Assembly: GCA_002110465.1 (NCBI GenBank)
Contig: NEED01000005.1
Coordinates: 1 to 64,000 of the forward strand
Source: an unicellular cyanobacterium SU2
GTDB lineage: Bacteria; Cyanobacteriota; Cyanobacteriia; Cyanobacteriales; Microcystaceae
Length of the DNA: 64,000 nucleotides
Reading direction: 5' to 3'
Shown one piece after another: positions 43,873-54,994 of this stretch. Made by a program: the position numbers and the translations under genes. The notes under the pieces were generated by a model, which saw only the letters and a list, made by a program, of their open reading frames with translations, had not been told where the DNA came from and ran no database searches. Within the stretch, counting starts at the first letter, position 1. The number at the start of each line of letters is the position of its first letter.

Positions 43873-44691
43873 GTGAATATTCGCTTACTGATGCTCGATA
43901 TTGATGGGACGATCGCCGGTGAATCGAATGAGGTCACTGCACCGGTCAAACAAGCGATCGCTAAAATTCAAGCTAACGGGATTCAAGTCGCTTTAGCCAC
44001 AGGTCGGATGTACCATTCTGCCTTACGTTTTCATCAGGCGATTGGTTCCCAATTACCGATTATTGCCTACAATGGGGCTTGGGTTCAATGTCCCATAACA
44101 GGAACCCATCATCAACATTTTCCTGTATCTGGAGCAATCGCACTAGAATTGTTAGACTATTTTGAGCAACCCCGATGGAACCAAGAAATTGAGATTCATT
44201 GTTACATTGATGATCGCCTGTATGTGCAAGATGTCACCCCTCGTACCCAAGCCTATCAACAGCGATCAGGAATTGAACCCGTGGTTGTTGGAGATTTACG
44301 GGATATTCTCAATTTACCCACAACCAAAGTTTTGGCTATTGGCCAACCCCAGTTAATGGATAAACTTCTCAAAGAGTTACAACAAGTTTACCCCCGCGAT
44401 CAATTGTATTTAACCCAGTCTACCGAGATTTATTTTGAGGCTACCCATCCCCAAGCAAGTAAAGGTTATGCTACTCGTTTTTTGGCTGAGGAATTATTAG
44501 GATTGGAGGCCAGTCAAGTGATGGCCATTGGGGATAATTTTAATGATGCTGAAATGTTAGAGTATGTGGGGTTGGGGGTAGCCATGGGAAATGCACCTAC
44601 AGCAGTGCAGAAGATGGCTCAATGGGTTGCTCCGACTGTAGAACAAGATGGCGTTGCGATGGCGATCGAGGAATTTTTACTCAATTGTTAG
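43873..44691 (+). CDS. Cof-type HAD phosphatase
   Basis: 272 residues from GTG 43873 (an AGG site lies 7 nt upstream). HAD motif I is LMLDIDGT (nucleophile Asp9, acid/base Asp11), motif II is in LATGR, and motif III/IV is [10 protein letters not shown] followed by [11 protein letters not shown]. The intermediate cap (residues about 80-190) is the C2B type of the Cof/YidA group, which hydrolyse sugar phosphates, flavin or pyridoxal phosphates. The substrate is not predictable. The last 4 bp overlap the convergent radC stop region. Confidence 0.93.
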   Translation: MNIRLLMLDIDGTIAGESNEVTAPVKQAIAKIQANGIQVALATGRMYHSALRFHQAIGSQLPIIAYNGAWVQCPITGTHHQHFPVSGAIALELLDYFEQPRWNQEIEIHCYIDDRLYVQDVTPRTQAYQQRSGIEPVVVGDLRDILNLPTTKVLAIGQPQLMDKLLKELQQVYPRDQLYLTQSTEIYFEATHPQASKGYATRFLAEELLGLEASQVMAIGDNFNDAEMLEYVGLGVAMGNAPTAVQKMAQWVAPTVEQDGVAMAIEEFLLNC

Positions 44692-45419
44692 TCATGCTGG
44701 GGATAGGATTCCCATAAATCTGTGGTTCGACGTAAGCTTTGATGATTTCCTTCTCCTAAAATTAAATGATCTAACAAAGGAATATCTAAATAGTTCGCCC
44801 CTTCAAGTAATTGTTCAGTTAAATCAAGATCTTCTTGAGACGGTTCTAAATTACCTGACGGGTGATTATGGGCAACAATTAAACGAGTTGCGCCCTGTCT
44901 AATGGTTTCTCGAAAAATCTCTCGTGGATGAACTAAGGTTTCTGTTGCGGTGCCAATGGTAATCACTTTAGTCCCAATCAGACGGTTTTTCACATCTAAA
45001 AAAACTACCGCAAATCGTTCTTGACTTTGCCACATTAAATCATGACTCAAAGCCGCCGCAGCCGTATCAGGACTATCAATGACCACCCTTTCGAGGGGAC
45101 GCACCTGAAATGCTCGTTTTCCTAATTCGATCGCCGCTAAAATGGTTGTGGCTTTGGCTGGCCCTATTCCTTCAATAGCCATCAATTCTTGAGGACTCAC
45201 ATCCCTCAGTACATCTAGAGGTTCCCGTCGATGTTGACTCAATTCTTGAAGAATATAGTGTCCAAGTCCTACTGCAGAGAGTTTGCCTTTCCCTTGTCCG
45301 GTGGCTAACAGAATTGCTAATAGTTCAGCCGTAGCTAGATATTTTGCCCCAAAAGAAAGTAACCGTTCACGAGGACGTTCGCTAGAAGGGATATCAGCAA
45401 TTCTAATGCTATAGGTCAT
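44688..45419 (-). CDS. radC: RadC/JAB-type DNA repair protein
   Basis: 243 residues. An N-terminal helix-hairpin-helix region ([24 protein letters not shown]) is followed by an MPN/JAMM domain. The metal-binding motif is [19 protein letters not shown] (HxHPSGxxxxSxxD). [24 protein letters not shown] is the conserved start. RadC proteins are linked to DNA repair or transformation, but the biochemical role is unproven. It overlaps the convergent HAD gene by 4 bp. Confidence 0.95.
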   Translation of the reverse strand: MTYSIRIADIPSSERPRERLLSFGAKYLATAELLAILLATGQGKGKLSAVGLGHYILQELSQHRREPLDVLRDVSPQELMAIEGIGPAKATTILAAIELGKRAFQVRPLERVVIDSPDTAAAALSHDLMWQSQERFAVVFLDVKNRLIGTKVITIGTATETLVHPREIFRETIRQGATRLIVAHNHPSGNLEPSQEDLDLTEQLLEGANYLDIPLLDHLILGEGNHQSLRRTTDLWESYPQHD

Positions 45420-45520
45420 AATTGTTAGTTATAGGGGTGATAATCCTCCTTATAACCTATCTGGAAACAATCGTCTGTGATCTTAACACTTCCTAAGTAG
45501 ATACAACCAATAGCGACAAA

Positions 45521-46318
45521 TTATAGAGAAACTTCTTCTATTTCGTCAATGATTAATAGCCAATCTTTTTGTCTTTGTTTAGATTGTGTACTGGCATTGT
45601 TTTGAGATTCTAACAACTTATAATACGGACAACTTTGTTGACAGTTAGGGACATGGGGAAAGTTAGTATTTTCCCGATTATAGTCGTTTAACCAATTCTT
45701 GAGTTGACTTAATAACCTGTTCAAATCTTGATGATTCTGTTGATGTTTCTTTTTGTCATAAGAAAAAGTTAAGGATTGAGGTTTCGTCGGCAGCTTAACG
45801 AACCAATAGGTCATCGAAATTTGTTCGGGTAAATAATCAGAGGTTTCCGCTAAAATATATAGATAAAGTCGAGTTTGCCAATGATGAGCTAATTTTTGAG
45901 GGTTTTCTGGTTGGAGATAGGTTTTCCAATCTAAAATTTCTGCCTTTTCTGGTTCAGCGATTAATAAATCATATATAACCGTCAATAAATATCCTTGAAA
46001 ATCTAAATTACGACAATGCTCGGCTTCTTTCCAACTGTTGGGGGGTGGGTTGTTTAGACTAGGAACAGCATCAATTAAAGCGTTTAATGAAGTGTGTAAC
46101 TGCTGATCTTCCCTAACGATAGACTCAACTGATAAGCCTAACTCCTGTTGCTGTATGAGCTGGTGAAATTGACTGCCCCAAGATAGCTTTTCTTGTTGTT
46201 GGGGACTCAGGGGAGATCCAAGATCTTCCAAATAAAGACGTTGGAACTGAGGTGGACATATTTCTAATAAATTCAAATGAGATTGAGACAGACGAATTAA
46301 AGAATTTTTTTTGCTCAC
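45521..46318 (-). CDS. PD-(D/E)XK nuclease family protein (RecB/Cas4-like)
   Basis: 265 residues. RLSQSHLNLLEICPPQFQRLYLE at the start, GSQFHQLIQ (motif His), and EILDWKTY (catalytic Asp-x-Lys) give the PD-(D/E)XK core, with a Gln/Tyr helix after (RLYLYILAE). The C-terminal CQQSCPYYKLL together with the N-terminal Cys20 resembles the Fe-S staple of RecB/AddB/Cas4 nucleases, although one ligand is not obvious. Probably a DNA exonuclease-like protein. It sits downstream of no cas gene and near radC, so a repair role is more likely than CRISPR. Confidence 0.85.
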   Translation of the reverse strand: MSKKNSLIRLSQSHLNLLEICPPQFQRLYLEDLGSPLSPQQQEKLSWGSQFHQLIQQQELGLSVESIVREDQQLHTSLNALIDAVPSLNNPPPNSWKEAEHCRNLDFQGYLLTVIYDLLIAEPEKAEILDWKTYLQPENPQKLAHHWQTRLYLYILAETSDYLPEQISMTYWFVKLPTKPQSLTFSYDKKKHQQNHQDLNRLLSQLKNWLNDYNRENTNFPHVPNCQQSCPYYKLLESQNNASTQSKQRQKDWLLIIDEIEEVSL

Positions 46319-46528
46319 TATCAGTATTTAACCCCGTCTTAACGAAAAAATCAAAGAGTTTATGGCAATCACTGGTAATTATTATAGACAAAAAACAATG
46401 GTTGTCATACAAATCATTAGATAATGTCTTGAGTTAAGTGATCGAAATCACATCTATTTTGTTGAGTTAGTAGGTATACTTGCTTTTATGTAAAGTTATG
46501 TAACAGAAAGTAAAGGAATATTTAATAG

Positions 46529-47323
46529 ATGGCTAACCAGAACCACGTTGATCTTCTCAAGCGCAGTGTACAGGTTTGGAACCAATGGCGAGAAAATAAC
46601 ATAAACATTATCCCTGATCTCCAAGGGGCAGATCTTAGTCAGATAAATCTCAAGAACGCTAACCTCGAAAGAGCTAACCTTAAAGGGGCTAATCTCTACA
46701 AAGCTAATTTAACTGATGCTTTCCTTGGTAAGGCTCACCTCCATCATAGTGATCTTACCTCTGCCATTTTACTCAAGGCAATACTGAGAAATGCAGATTT
46801 AAGTGGGGCTTTTCTGACCCAAGCTGATTTAAGTAAAGCTGATTTGAGTCAAGTTAATCTAGAAGGTTCCTATCTGATTGATTGTTACTTAATTGATGTT
46901 AATCTTCAAGGGGCTAATCTAGAAGGAGCAGATTTAAGTAATTCCTATTTGAATGGGGCTAACTTAGAAGGGGTAAACCTCCAAAACGCTAACTTGTCCA
47001 ATGTTGACTTAAGTGCCGCCAAAATTGCTCATAGTAACTTTCAACGAGCCAAATTAGCAGGCGTTATCTCTGATGAGGGAGCCTTAGAAAACTTAATTAA
47101 TCTTGAAACCTTTACTCTAGAAAGATCTGAGTCTAGAGTGAGTCAAGTAACAAAGATAGCAACTGACTCTCAATTCGTTACTAATTCTCACTCCTCCAAT
47201 CAACAGTCTGTTGAAAATGATATTACTCTATTAGGGGAAATAGAACGCCTTAGATTGGAAAACTCGAAATTAAAGTTGCACAATCAGCAGTTATCGGAAA
47301 AGAATTTGAATCTAGTTCGTTAA
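46529..47323 (+). CDS. Pentapeptide-repeat protein with C-terminal coiled coil
   Basis: 264 residues. Residues about 30-180 carry some 28 pentapeptides A(D/N)LxX ([20 protein letters not shown]), forming a right-handed quadrilateral beta helix. A short spacer and a C-terminal coiled coil ([22 protein letters not shown]) follow, suggesting dimers or trimers. No signal peptide, so cytosolic, unlike the lumenal family member at 54995. Function unknown; pentapeptide proteins often act as scaffolds. A ribosome site AAAGGAA precedes the ATG. Confidence 0.92.
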   Translation: MANQNHVDLLKRSVQVWNQWRENNINIIPDLQGADLSQINLKNANLERANLKGANLYKANLTDAFLGKAHLHHSDLTSAILLKAILRNADLSGAFLTQADLSKADLSQVNLEGSYLIDCYLIDVNLQGANLEGADLSNSYLNGANLEGVNLQNANLSNVDLSAAKIAHSNFQRAKLAGVISDEGALENLINLETFTLERSESRVSQVTKIATDSQFVTNSHSSNQQSVENDITLLGEIERLRLENSKLKLHNQQLSEKNLNLVR

Positions 47324-47464
47324 GTTATTGTTTTTGGTTCTGGTCTCTAGTATATTCCTACATAACTGCTTTTTGATCTTAAAATCAATTAAGAAGTCAC
47401 CTTCTCCATCTGTTGTACCAGAGTGATAGTTATTCCGAAACAAAAATAGGTCTATGAAGGAAGA

Positions 47465-47491
47465 ACTCCCCGAATTGTATTCGTGGGGAGT
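47465..47491. terminator. Bidirectional terminator between pentapeptide gene and hemL
   Basis: ACTCCCCGAA (47465-47474) pairs with TTCGTGGGGAGT (47480-47491), loop about 5. It lies between two convergent stop codons and should act on both transcripts. Confidence 0.75.
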
Positions 47492-47529
47492 ATCCAACTT
47501 CTCATAAATTATTGACTGTCTAACTAAAC

Positions 47530-48831
47530 TTACAAACTTGAGCAAACCTTGCTGGCTGCCTCTAAGGTTTTAGCAATATCTTCATCCGTATGAGCTAAGG
47601 ACGTAAAACCCGCTTCAAATTGAGAAGGAGCTAGATAAATACCCTCTTCAAGCATTCCTCTGTGAAAATTGCTAAATTTAGTCAAATCAGACTGTTTCGC
47701 ATCATCATAGCTACGAACTGGACCGGCAGTAAAAAAGAGTCCAAACATTGCTCCAATATGACCCCCACAAACAGCGTGACCTGCGTCTTGAGCAACTTTG
47801 ATCAAACCATCACTCAGTTTTTGAGTAATTTGGTTTAAATAGTCATAGGTTCCTGGTTTTTGGAGCAATTCAAGAGTTTTAATCCCCGCGGTCATCGCCA
47901 AAGGATTTCCCGAAAGGGTTCCTGCTTGATACATTGGACCTGCTGGTGCAACCATTGCCATAATATCTTTTCGTCCCCCATAAGCCCCCACAGGCAAACC
48001 GCCGCCAATAACTTTGCCTAGCGTCGTTAAATCAGGAGTAACCCCAAATTTCTCTTGCGCCCCACCGTAAGCTAAGCGAAAACCAGTCATAACTTCATCA
48101 AAGACTAGCAAAGCTCCGTATTCTTTAGTCAGTTCCCGCAAACCTTCTAAAAATCCTGCATCTGGGGTAACAAAACCAGAATTACCTACAACTGGTTCTA
48201 GAATAACTCCTGCAATCTGATCAGGGTTTTCCATAAAGAGGGCTTTAACAGCTTCTAAGTCGTTGTAAGGGGCAGTCAAAGTATCCCTAGTGGTTGTTTT
48301 AGGAACGCCTGGGGAGTCAGGTAAACCCAATGTAGCAACTCCTGACCCTGCTTTGACTAAGAACATATCAGCATGGCCGTGATAACATCCTTCAAATTTG
48401 ATGATCTTATCGCGTCCAGTAAAAGCCCGCATTAAGCGTAGGACAGACATACAAGCTTCTGTCCCTGAATTAACAAACCGAACCATCTCGATGCTAGGAA
48501 CCGCTTCAATGACCATTTCCGCTAAAATATTTTCTTTAAGGGAAGGTGCGCCAAAACTGGTTCCTTTTTCTAAGGCTTCATGGAGTGCTGTAATGACTTC
48601 CGGATGAGCATGGCCACAGATAGCAGGTCCCCAGGTTCCTACATAATCGATGTATTGGTTATCATCGACATCCCAAATATAGGCTCCTTTAACGCGATCA
48701 AAAACAATAGGCTGTCCACCAACGGATTTAAAAGCCCGCACTGGGGAACTAACTCCACCAGGCATTAGTTTTTGGGCTGTGGCAAAAATTTCTTCTGATT
48801 TGGTGGTTGTGAATGATGCTGTGCTAACCAC
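47530..48831 (-). CDS. hemL: Glutamate-1-semialdehyde 2,1-aminomutase
   Basis: 433 residues, GTG start at 48831 with AGGAG 7 nt upstream. Converts glutamate-1-semialdehyde to 5-aminolevulinate, the last step before the porphyrin pathway feeding chlorophyll, haem and bilins. PLP-binding class III aminotransferase features are [53 protein letters not shown] and the PLP lysine in [16 protein letters not shown]. The length is normal. Single gene. Confidence 0.97.
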   Translation of the reverse strand: MVSTASFTTTKSEEIFATAQKLMPGGVSSPVRAFKSVGGQPIVFDRVKGAYIWDVDDNQYIDYVGTWGPAICGHAHPEVITALHEALEKGTSFGAPSLKENILAEMVIEAVPSIEMVRFVNSGTEACMSVLRLMRAFTGRDKIIKFEGCYHGHADMFLVKAGSGVATLGLPDSPGVPKTTTRDTLTAPYNDLEAVKALFMENPDQIAGVILEPVVGNSGFVTPDAGFLEGLRELTKEYGALLVFDEVMTGFRLAYGGAQEKFGVTPDLTTLGKVIGGGLPVGAYGGRKDIMAMVAPAGPMYQAGTLSGNPLAMTAGIKTLELLQKPGTYDYLNQITQKLSDGLIKVAQDAGHAVCGGHIGAMFGLFFTAGPVRSYDDAKQSDLTKFSNFHRGMLEEGIYLAPSQFEAGFTSLAHTDEDIAKTLEAASKVCSSL

Positions 48832-49135
48832 TCTTGTCTCCTTTCTGTTGGTAATTGGGTGACTTTATTTGACACTTTAGAAGTATGGGTTATCTTAACA
48901 CTGATTGTGTAGCATCCTACCAATAGTGAATCTAAAGATTACTGTTTGGTCTTCTAATTTGACGACTAAAAATTCTGAGATTGGCATTTTTATGGACAAA
49001 ACGAATGTTTATGTGTCGTTTTTGTGTCATTTATGCAATAAGCTATTTATATTTTGGACTAACCCTATTCAATTTTAAACTATAATTTCCCATCCTTTGT
49101 CTTGTCTATCTATTGTTTAAGGTTTATTACTTAAT
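48832..49135. other. Gene-free spacer upstream of hemL
   Basis: About 304 bp, AT-rich, no coding frame or RNA gene recognised. It must contain the hemL promoter at its low-coordinate end. Confidence 0.4.
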
Positions 49136-50164
49136 TTAGAGAAAATTATCCGTTGACTTAACAATATTCATGCCAGCATTAGCAAAACGGTCAAAAGCTT
49201 CATTTGCTTGATCGGTAAAATCAACGACCCCAGGAACAACAACGGCCGAGGTACAATCTTCTAATAAATAAATCTTACGAGCTAAGCTAGGATCTTCTGC
49301 TGAAATCTCTGACAATAAATCAGCAATTGTCCAAGCTACGCAATGACTTTTTGCTTGTCCGGTAATAATAAGTTTATCAAATTTTAGTAACTTTTTTAGG
49401 AAAATTGTATTTTTTTCTGCTATTGGTTGACCATGAGGGTCTTCTAAAATCTCAGGACTTAACACAGAATAATTTTCTGTTAAAGGATGTTCTCCTTTAA
49501 TTTCAAAATGAGTCTGACTGTGGCGAACAATATTATGGAAAAATAGGGACTCTTCTATCGATGAAACTAAAGCATGACCAATTCCTCCTAACATAGAATG
49601 ATAAGGCCAAACTGTTAAAGGAAACTTTCCTTGCTCTTCTAATTTTTTAACATAATGTATTGCATATTTTTCAAGCTCTGAATAATGCTTTTTATTAAAA
49701 TTAAAAACTACTTTTGGGTTAATTTTCCAAATTCCATTTTGTACATCTTCAACACTAATAATTGTACTCCCTGGAGTGGGATGATTTCCTTGATCATTAA
49801 TCCAAAAAATAGGATGAAAAATTTGCATTGCCCTGTGGGTATCTAGGGTTGCTGCTATGTTAGTAATTTTTCCTAAGTTACGGTAAATAAACTCACACAA
49901 ACGGATATTATCATCGATGGCACCTGTTTGCGATCGCCCAGCAACAAATAATTCAAATTCAGGAAGACAAAAAGTATTTTGAACATCAATTAATAAAAGA
50001 CAAACACGAGATGTATCTTCTTCTGACGGTTTGATATCATAATCTTTAGCCCAATTTTCCCCTTGGGAAGCTCTTTTTAGATAAGGAACACGCCAAAATT
50101 CTTTGACTTTTTTCTTGTCAAAAAAACTAGGGATAGGTAAATTTTTTGAACTGATATTTTGCAT
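49136..50164 (-). CDS. Nicotinamidase/isochorismatase-type cysteine hydrolase
   Basis: 342 residues, larger than ordinary nicotinamidases (about 200). Active site: Asp in LLLIDVQNTFC, metal-site DTHRA (Asp-x-His), and the nucleophile Cys in ITGQAKSHCVAWTI. Inserts between the metal motif and the nucleophile (about residues 130-240) lengthen the protein, and an N-terminal tail with FFDKKKVKEFWRVPYLKRA is unusual. The end, LEDCTSAVVVPGVVDFTDQA, is conserved. It may hydrolyse nicotinamide or a related amide. The large insertions make function uncertain. Confidence 0.85.
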   Translation of the reverse strand: MQNISSKNLPIPSFFDKKKVKEFWRVPYLKRASQGENWAKDYDIKPSEEDTSRVCLLLIDVQNTFCLPEFELFVAGRSQTGAIDDNIRLCEFIYRNLGKITNIAATLDTHRAMQIFHPIFWINDQGNHPTPGSTIISVEDVQNGIWKINPKVVFNFNKKHYSELEKYAIHYVKKLEEQGKFPLTVWPYHSMLGGIGHALVSSIEESLFFHNIVRHSQTHFEIKGEHPLTENYSVLSPEILEDPHGQPIAEKNTIFLKKLLKFDKLIITGQAKSHCVAWTIADLLSEISAEDPSLARKIYLLEDCTSAVVVPGVVDFTDQANEAFDRFANAGMNIVKSTDNFL

Positions 50165-50391
50165 GATTCTGAATAAAAGAACAAGACAAATTATTAAACA
50201 TTTAATCTATAATAGATAGAGAGTAAAAAAATTGTATCAGAAACTGTTTATTAATCAAATTCTAAGATAGTCGTAGGGTTATAGTCAATAATGAATATCA
50301 ACTATTAACTATCAACTATCAAGTAGCCTATCTCAAAAAACTGTAGTTAGCCTAAAACATACTCCTTAATGTTTTGTTGACCAAAATTGTC

Positions 50392-50414
50392 TAAGGTGGG
50401 CAATGCCCACCCTA
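50392..50414. repeat. Dispersed palindromic repeat, copy B
   Basis: Inverted copy of the repeat at 30554-30576 (GGTGGGCAATGCCCACC core at 50395-50411). It lies 10 bp after the gcvP stop codon, matching copy A's position just after thiC. Confidence 0.85.
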
Positions 50415-50423
50415 ACTTTAAAT

Positions 50424-53381
50424 TTATGCCTGATAAGCGTCCATTCCCTCACAAGAACAGACTAAATTTCTGTCCCCATAAGCATTATCAATACGCCCGA
50501 CAACTGGCCAGAATTTAGATTCTTTTGTCCAAGGTGCAGGATAAGCCCCTTGTTCACGGGAATAAGGCCGGTTCCACTCACCACAAATTACCATCTGGGC
50601 AGTATGGGGAGCCTTTTTCAGGGGATTATTTTCAGGGTCAATCGCCTCATTTTCGATGGCTTCTGCTTCTTTATAAATAGCAATCATGGCCTCACAAAAA
50701 CGGTCTAATTCAGCTTTGTCTTCGCTTTCGGTAGGTTCTATCATCATCGTCCCAATAACAGGCCAAGACACCGTAGGGGCGTGGAAACCAAAGTCCATTA
50801 ACCGCTTAGCAATATCATCCACTTCCACCCCTGCACGTCGTTTTAGGGGACGTAAATCAATGATACATTCGTGAGCGACACAACCGGAAGCCCCTTTAAA
50901 CAAGATAGGATAGTAATCTTTAAGACGTTCAGCCATATAGTTAGCGTTGAGGATAGCCACCTTGGTTGCGTCCGTTAACCCTGGAGTCCCCATCATGGCG
51001 ATATACATCCAAGAAATGACTAAAATGCTGGCACTGCCCCAAGGAGCCGCCGAAATTGCCCCAATGGAGTCTTTGGGCTTACCATTGTTATCAAAGGGGT
51101 TCGTATAGGGTTCAAGGGCAACACTGGGTAAAAACGGTACTAAATGGGATTTAACTCCAATAGGCCCCATCCCAGGGCCACCGCCCCCATGGGGGATACA
51201 GAAGGTTTTGTGTAAGTTGAGGTGACAAACATCAGCCCCAAAGTCTGCTGGACGACATAATCCCACTTGGGCGTTCATATTTGCCCCATCCATATAGACT
51301 TGGCCGCCGTTACGGTGAACAATTTCGCAAATTTCGATAATTTCTGTTTCAAAGACCCCGTGAGTGGACGGGTACGTTACCATCAACGCCCCTAAGTTTT
51401 TAGCGTGTTTTTGGGCTTTTTTGTCTAAGTCTGCAATATCGATATTGCCATCTTTATCGCATTTTACCGCAACCACTTTCATGCCACACATAACCGCACT
51501 AGCAGGGTTGGTTCCATGGGCCGACTCAGGAATTAAACAAATATTGCGTTGTCCTTCCCCTCGACTGTGATGATACTGACGGATGACTTGTAGTCCGGCG
51601 TATTCCCCTTGGGAACCTGCATTGGGCTGTAAGGAAATGCCGTCGAACCCTGTAATTTCTCCTAACCAAGTTTCTAACTGTTCAAATAAAATTTGATAGC
51701 CTTCTGTTTGGGATAGAGGGGCGAAAGGATGAATTTTACCGAATTCTGGCCAAGTGACGGGGAACATTTCTGCAGCCGCATTCAACTTCATGGTACATGA
51801 CCCCAAGGGAATCATGGATGTATTCAAGGCTAAATCTTTGGCCTCTAGTTGATGTAGATAGCGTAATAATTCGCTTTCGGAATGATAACGGTTGAATACA
51901 GGGTCAGTTAAATAGTTTGTGGTACGCTGACAGAAGGCGGGAAGATTAAAGTTAACGGTTTCAGCAATGTCTGTGACAGTAAAGGGCAATTCATCTTTTG
52001 CTGCAAAAATCTGCCATAAATCAATAATATCTTGTACAGTGGTGGTTTCATCTAAGCTGATGCCTACCCCACCTTCATCGACTAACCTTAAATTAATTTT
52101 ACGACTTTGAGCAGCTTTTATGACAGCCGAGGCACTGGCATTTCCCACCCCGACGCGAATAGTATCAAAGAAGGGTTCATCATCGATACTATAGTTGAGG
52201 CGTTTCAACCCTGCGGCTAAAATCACCGTTAATTGATGGATGCGTTGGGCAATATTTTTAATCCCTTCTTGTCCATGATATACCCCATACATGGATGCAA
52301 TTACTGCCAGTAACACTTGGGCGGTACAAATATTGCTGGTAGCTTTTTCTCGACGGATATGTTGTTCTCTGGTTTGTAAGGCTAACCGTAAGGCTGGTTT
52401 GCCTTGGGCATCCTTAGACACGCCGACTATCCGTCCTGGGATTTGACGTTTATAGGATTCTCGCGTGGCAAAATAAGCGGCATGAGGTCCTCCGTATCCT
52501 AAAGGCACACCAAAGCGTTGGGTGCTTCCTACGGCGATATCTGCGCCAAATTCACCAGGGGGGGTTAACAGGGCTAAACTTAAGGGATCAGCCGCAACGG
52601 TGACTAATCCTTTTCTTTCATGGACTTTCTCAATAAAACTACGGTAGTCGTGAATCACGCCATCAGTAGCGGGATATTGGAGTAATGCCCCAAAAATTGG
52701 CTTTTCAAATTCAAAGAAGCGATGATCTCCTACAATAACTTCAATATCTAGAGGATTTGCTCTTGTTCTAATGACTTCAATGGTTTGAGGATGACAGTGA
52801 CTAGAGACAAAAAAAGCATTGGCTTCTTTATTCTTACATGCACCGTAACTCAGACTCATGGCTTCGGCTGCGGCGGTTCCTTCATCAAGTAAGGATGCGT
52901 TAGCAATTTCAAGTCCCGTGAGTTCTACTATCATGGTTTGGAAGTTAAGCAAGGCTTCGAGTCTTCCTTGGGCTATTTCGGCTTGATAGGGGGTATAAGC
53001 GGTGTACCAACCTGGATTTTCTAATATATTCCGTTGAATAACAGGAGGGGTAATACAGTCATAGTAGCCCATCCCAATATAGGAGCGATAAATCTTATTT
53101 TTAGAAGCAATTGACTTTAATTGGGCTAATGCACCGTATTCGCTTTGAGGTTCGGGCAATTTTAGCGGTTGACTCAAGCGTATACTTTGGGGGACAGTAG
53201 CATCAATGAGTTGATCTAGGGTAGAAAAGCCTAATACCTTGAGCATTTGCTCTATCTCTTCGTTATTAGGTCCAATGTGTCGGTTAACAAAGGAATCTCT
53301 AGGCGCAAGGATGTTTTCAATATTTTCTGAGGGGTTACTAGCGGTTAATTGAAGGTTTGTTGTAATATCGAGGTTAGGCAT
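50424..53381 (-). CDS. gcvP: Glycine dehydrogenase (decarboxylating), P protein
   Basis: 985 residues, the single-chain homodimer type. It decarboxylates glycine with PLP and passes the aminomethyl group to GcvH lipoyl, a step of photorespiration. Features: [14 protein letters not shown] near the N-terminus, [50 protein letters not shown] and the PLP lysine in [20 protein letters not shown]. Two aminotransferase-like halves are visible. The length matches full-length GcvP. gcvH and gcvT are not next to it, as is usual in cyanobacteria. Confidence 0.98.
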   Translation of the reverse strand: MPNLDITTNLQLTASNPSENIENILAPRDSFVNRHIGPNNEEIEQMLKVLGFSTLDQLIDATVPQSIRLSQPLKLPEPQSEYGALAQLKSIASKNKIYRSYIGMGYYDCITPPVIQRNILENPGWYTAYTPYQAEIAQGRLEALLNFQTMIVELTGLEIANASLLDEGTAAAEAMSLSYGACKNKEANAFFVSSHCHPQTIEVIRTRANPLDIEVIVGDHRFFEFEKPIFGALLQYPATDGVIHDYRSFIEKVHERKGLVTVAADPLSLALLTPPGEFGADIAVGSTQRFGVPLGYGGPHAAYFATRESYKRQIPGRIVGVSKDAQGKPALRLALQTREQHIRREKATSNICTAQVLLAVIASMYGVYHGQEGIKNIAQRIHQLTVILAAGLKRLNYSIDDEPFFDTIRVGVGNASASAVIKAAQSRKINLRLVDEGGVGISLDETTTVQDIIDLWQIFAAKDELPFTVTDIAETVNFNLPAFCQRTTNYLTDPVFNRYHSESELLRYLHQLEAKDLALNTSMIPLGSCTMKLNAAAEMFPVTWPEFGKIHPFAPLSQTEGYQILFEQLETWLGEITGFDGISLQPNAGSQGEYAGLQVIRQYHHSRGEGQRNICLIPESAHGTNPASAVMCGMKVVAVKCDKDGNIDIADLDKKAQKHAKNLGALMVTYPSTHGVFETEIIEICEIVHRNGGQVYMDGANMNAQVGLCRPADFGADVCHLNLHKTFCIPHGGGGPGMGPIGVKSHLVPFLPSVALEPYTNPFDNNGKPKDSIGAISAAPWGSASILVISWMYIAMMGTPGLTDATKVAILNANYMAERLKDYYPILFKGASGCVAHECIIDLRPLKRRAGVEVDDIAKRLMDFGFHAPTVSWPVIGTMMIEPTESEDKAELDRFCEAMIAIYKEAEAIENEAIDPENNPLKKAPHTAQMVICGEWNRPYSREQGAYPAPWTKESKFWPVVGRIDNAYGDRNLVCSCEGMDAYQA

Positions 53382-53603
53382 ATTCGGTTAAATAAGGGTT
53401 TGCTATATAGACGGCTTTAAAGGTTCATTGTAATCTGTCTTTACAAAGGTTTGCAAGGTATAAACGTTGATATTAAGAGAAATATTTTTGAATATCAAAT
53501 TAATATTTGACTAGCAAATTTTAACTTTTTATGATTCATAAAGCTTATAAATATATACTAAGTTTCTTCTTGTTCAAGAATTGTATAAATTTCATCTAAG
53601 AGT

Positions 53604-54053
53604 TTACCTATTGTACAATTTTGAACCTAATTCAAGATCTAATACTTCACTGACGATATCTCGAATTTGTAAAAATATTTCCAATGCACTTTCTTCTTTA
53701 CCAAACTCTTTTAATTGTCTTTTAACTTCAGTGACATAAGCTACCTCAGCTAATCTTTTAGCTTCTTGTTCTTCTTGCTTTATTTTAGCTTCTATATCTT
53801 GTTTTATTCTTTCTTGTTTAGCTAATCTTCTAGCTTTTTCAGAATTTTTATAAGCAATATGTTGTTTTAAAGGTTCAATTCGACTATTAATAATGTCACG
53901 AATTAGAGAAAAATCAACTTGATGTCCACTTTGTCTATAAACATAAGTAGCTATATTCCAAACAAGTTCATCACATTGAGAGACAAGTTTATTTAACCCT
54001 TCTTCTGTATGAGATACATTTTTATCTAAGTATGATAGGATCGCTTTCTTCAA
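53604..54053 (-). CDS. Charged coiled-coil hypothetical protein
   Basis: 149 residues. The middle (about 75-115) is a Lys/Glu/Arg-rich heptad region (ARRLAKQERIKQDIEAKIKQEEQEAKRLAE), flanked by helices. No signal or membrane segment. I do not recognise a family; coiled coil is the only supported feature. It is next to a broken GxxExxY gene and lies in a region of low gene density, so it may be accessory. Confidence 0.6.
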   Translation of the reverse strand: MKKAILSYLDKNVSHTEEGLNKLVSQCDELVWNIATYVYRQSGHQVDFSLIRDIINSRIEPLKQHIAYKNSEKARRLAKQERIKQDIEAKIKQEEQEAKRLAEVAYVTEVKRQLKEFGKEESALEIFLQIRDIVSEVLDLELGSKLYNR

Positions 54054-54254
54054 GATATTTGATGTCTATAAAATTTATTATTTATTATTGGAAACTCTCC
54101 AACAATGGACTCCTTTAATATTCCCTAATTTAGCGATAAATTGATCATTCATTATTCATTATTAAGTTATTTTGAAGTTTCTAGTTGGGAAACAACATCC
54201 CATCATCAGGATCAGGATTTTTAGGATGATAGGATTATCAGGATGGGGTGACTC

Positions 54255-54524
54255 GATGGTTCCGAATATTGTATATTTAGAGAAGTATCTCAAGATATCT
54301 TTTATGAAGGAATTCATGTAGGAAAAAGAAGAGCAGATTTTGTGGTAGAAGATAAAGTAATTGTAGAATTAAAAGCTGTCATAACTTTAGAAAATGCCCA
54401 TTTAGCCCAAGCTAAAAATTATGTTGTTGCTTATGATTTTCCCATTGGATTATTAATTAACTTTGGTTCTCCTAGTTTATAATACAAAAAAATATTTAAC
54501 CGTAAATATCCTAATGCTAATTAA
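54255..54524 (+). pseudogene. Broken GxxExxY-type PD-(D/E)XK protein
   Basis: A start-less plus-strand frame reads IFREVSQDIFYEGIHVG then KRRADFVVEDKVIVELKA, then AHLAQAKNYVVAYDFPIGL and LINFGSPSL. This is the C-terminal two thirds of a GxxExxY protein (RADFVVEDKVIVELKA is its hallmark). At 54480-54482 a TAA interrupts the frame where a Glu is expected, and the frame then continues YKKIFNRKYPNAN to TAA 54522-54524. The N-terminal third is missing, so this is a pseudogene. It overlaps the yraN stop on the opposite strand. Confidence 0.75.
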
Positions 54525-54985
54525 TCAAAGGCAGCCTCGATATACTCAATCAAAGTAAATTGATAGCCTTGCCATTGTATCGGTTGCCCAAGAGTTATCG
54601 CAGTTTCAATTTTTGTCCTCTTTATTTCCTGAGATTTTTGATAATGAACCAACACCACATCAAAACGACAGGGAACCTCAGCTAAATGGGGATAGTCAGC
54701 CAAAAAATAAGCTGCCGCTTGACTTAATTTAACCTGTTTTTGGGGTGTAACCGCTAAAATACCATCATCATCCCAATTACCACTACTACGGGTTTTCACT
54801 TCCACAAAACTAATAAAATTCTCTTTCTTTGGCTTGGCAATTAAATCAATTTCTCCCCAACGACATCGCCACCGTTGCTGTAAAATTATCCAACCTCGGG
54901 TGGTTAACCACTGGGCGACAAACTGTTCTCCGAGTTGACCAATTGAAGTCATAAAATAATAGTAAGGTGGAATATTACAAGGCAA
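54521..54985 (-). CDS. yraN: YraN family protein (UPF0102)
   Basis: 154 residues, or 143 if the ATG at 54952 (MTSIGQLGEQFVAQWL) is used, which looks more natural. Nuclease-like fold: GEIDLIAKPKKENFISFVEVKTRSS matches the PD-(D/E)XK-like motifs of UPF0102, with Asp, Glu and Lys in the active-site pattern. KLSQAAAYFLADYPH and RFDVVLV are conserved later. The role is not firmly known; it is usually near rnhB or cell-division genes, which are absent here. Confidence 0.9.
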   Translation of the reverse strand: MPCNIPPYYYFMTSIGQLGEQFVAQWLTTRGWIILQQRWRCRWGEIDLIAKPKKENFISFVEVKTRSSGNWDDDGILAVTPQKQVKLSQAAAYFLADYPHLAEVPCRFDVVLVHYQKSQEIKRTKIETAITLGQPIQWQGYQFTLIEYIEAAFD

Positions 54986-54994
54986 TCTGTAAAA

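Noticed and set aside
45521-46318. Cas4-like nuclease as evidence of a CRISPR system
   Set aside because: No cas genes or repeats lie nearby, and the protein fits general RecB-type nucleases.
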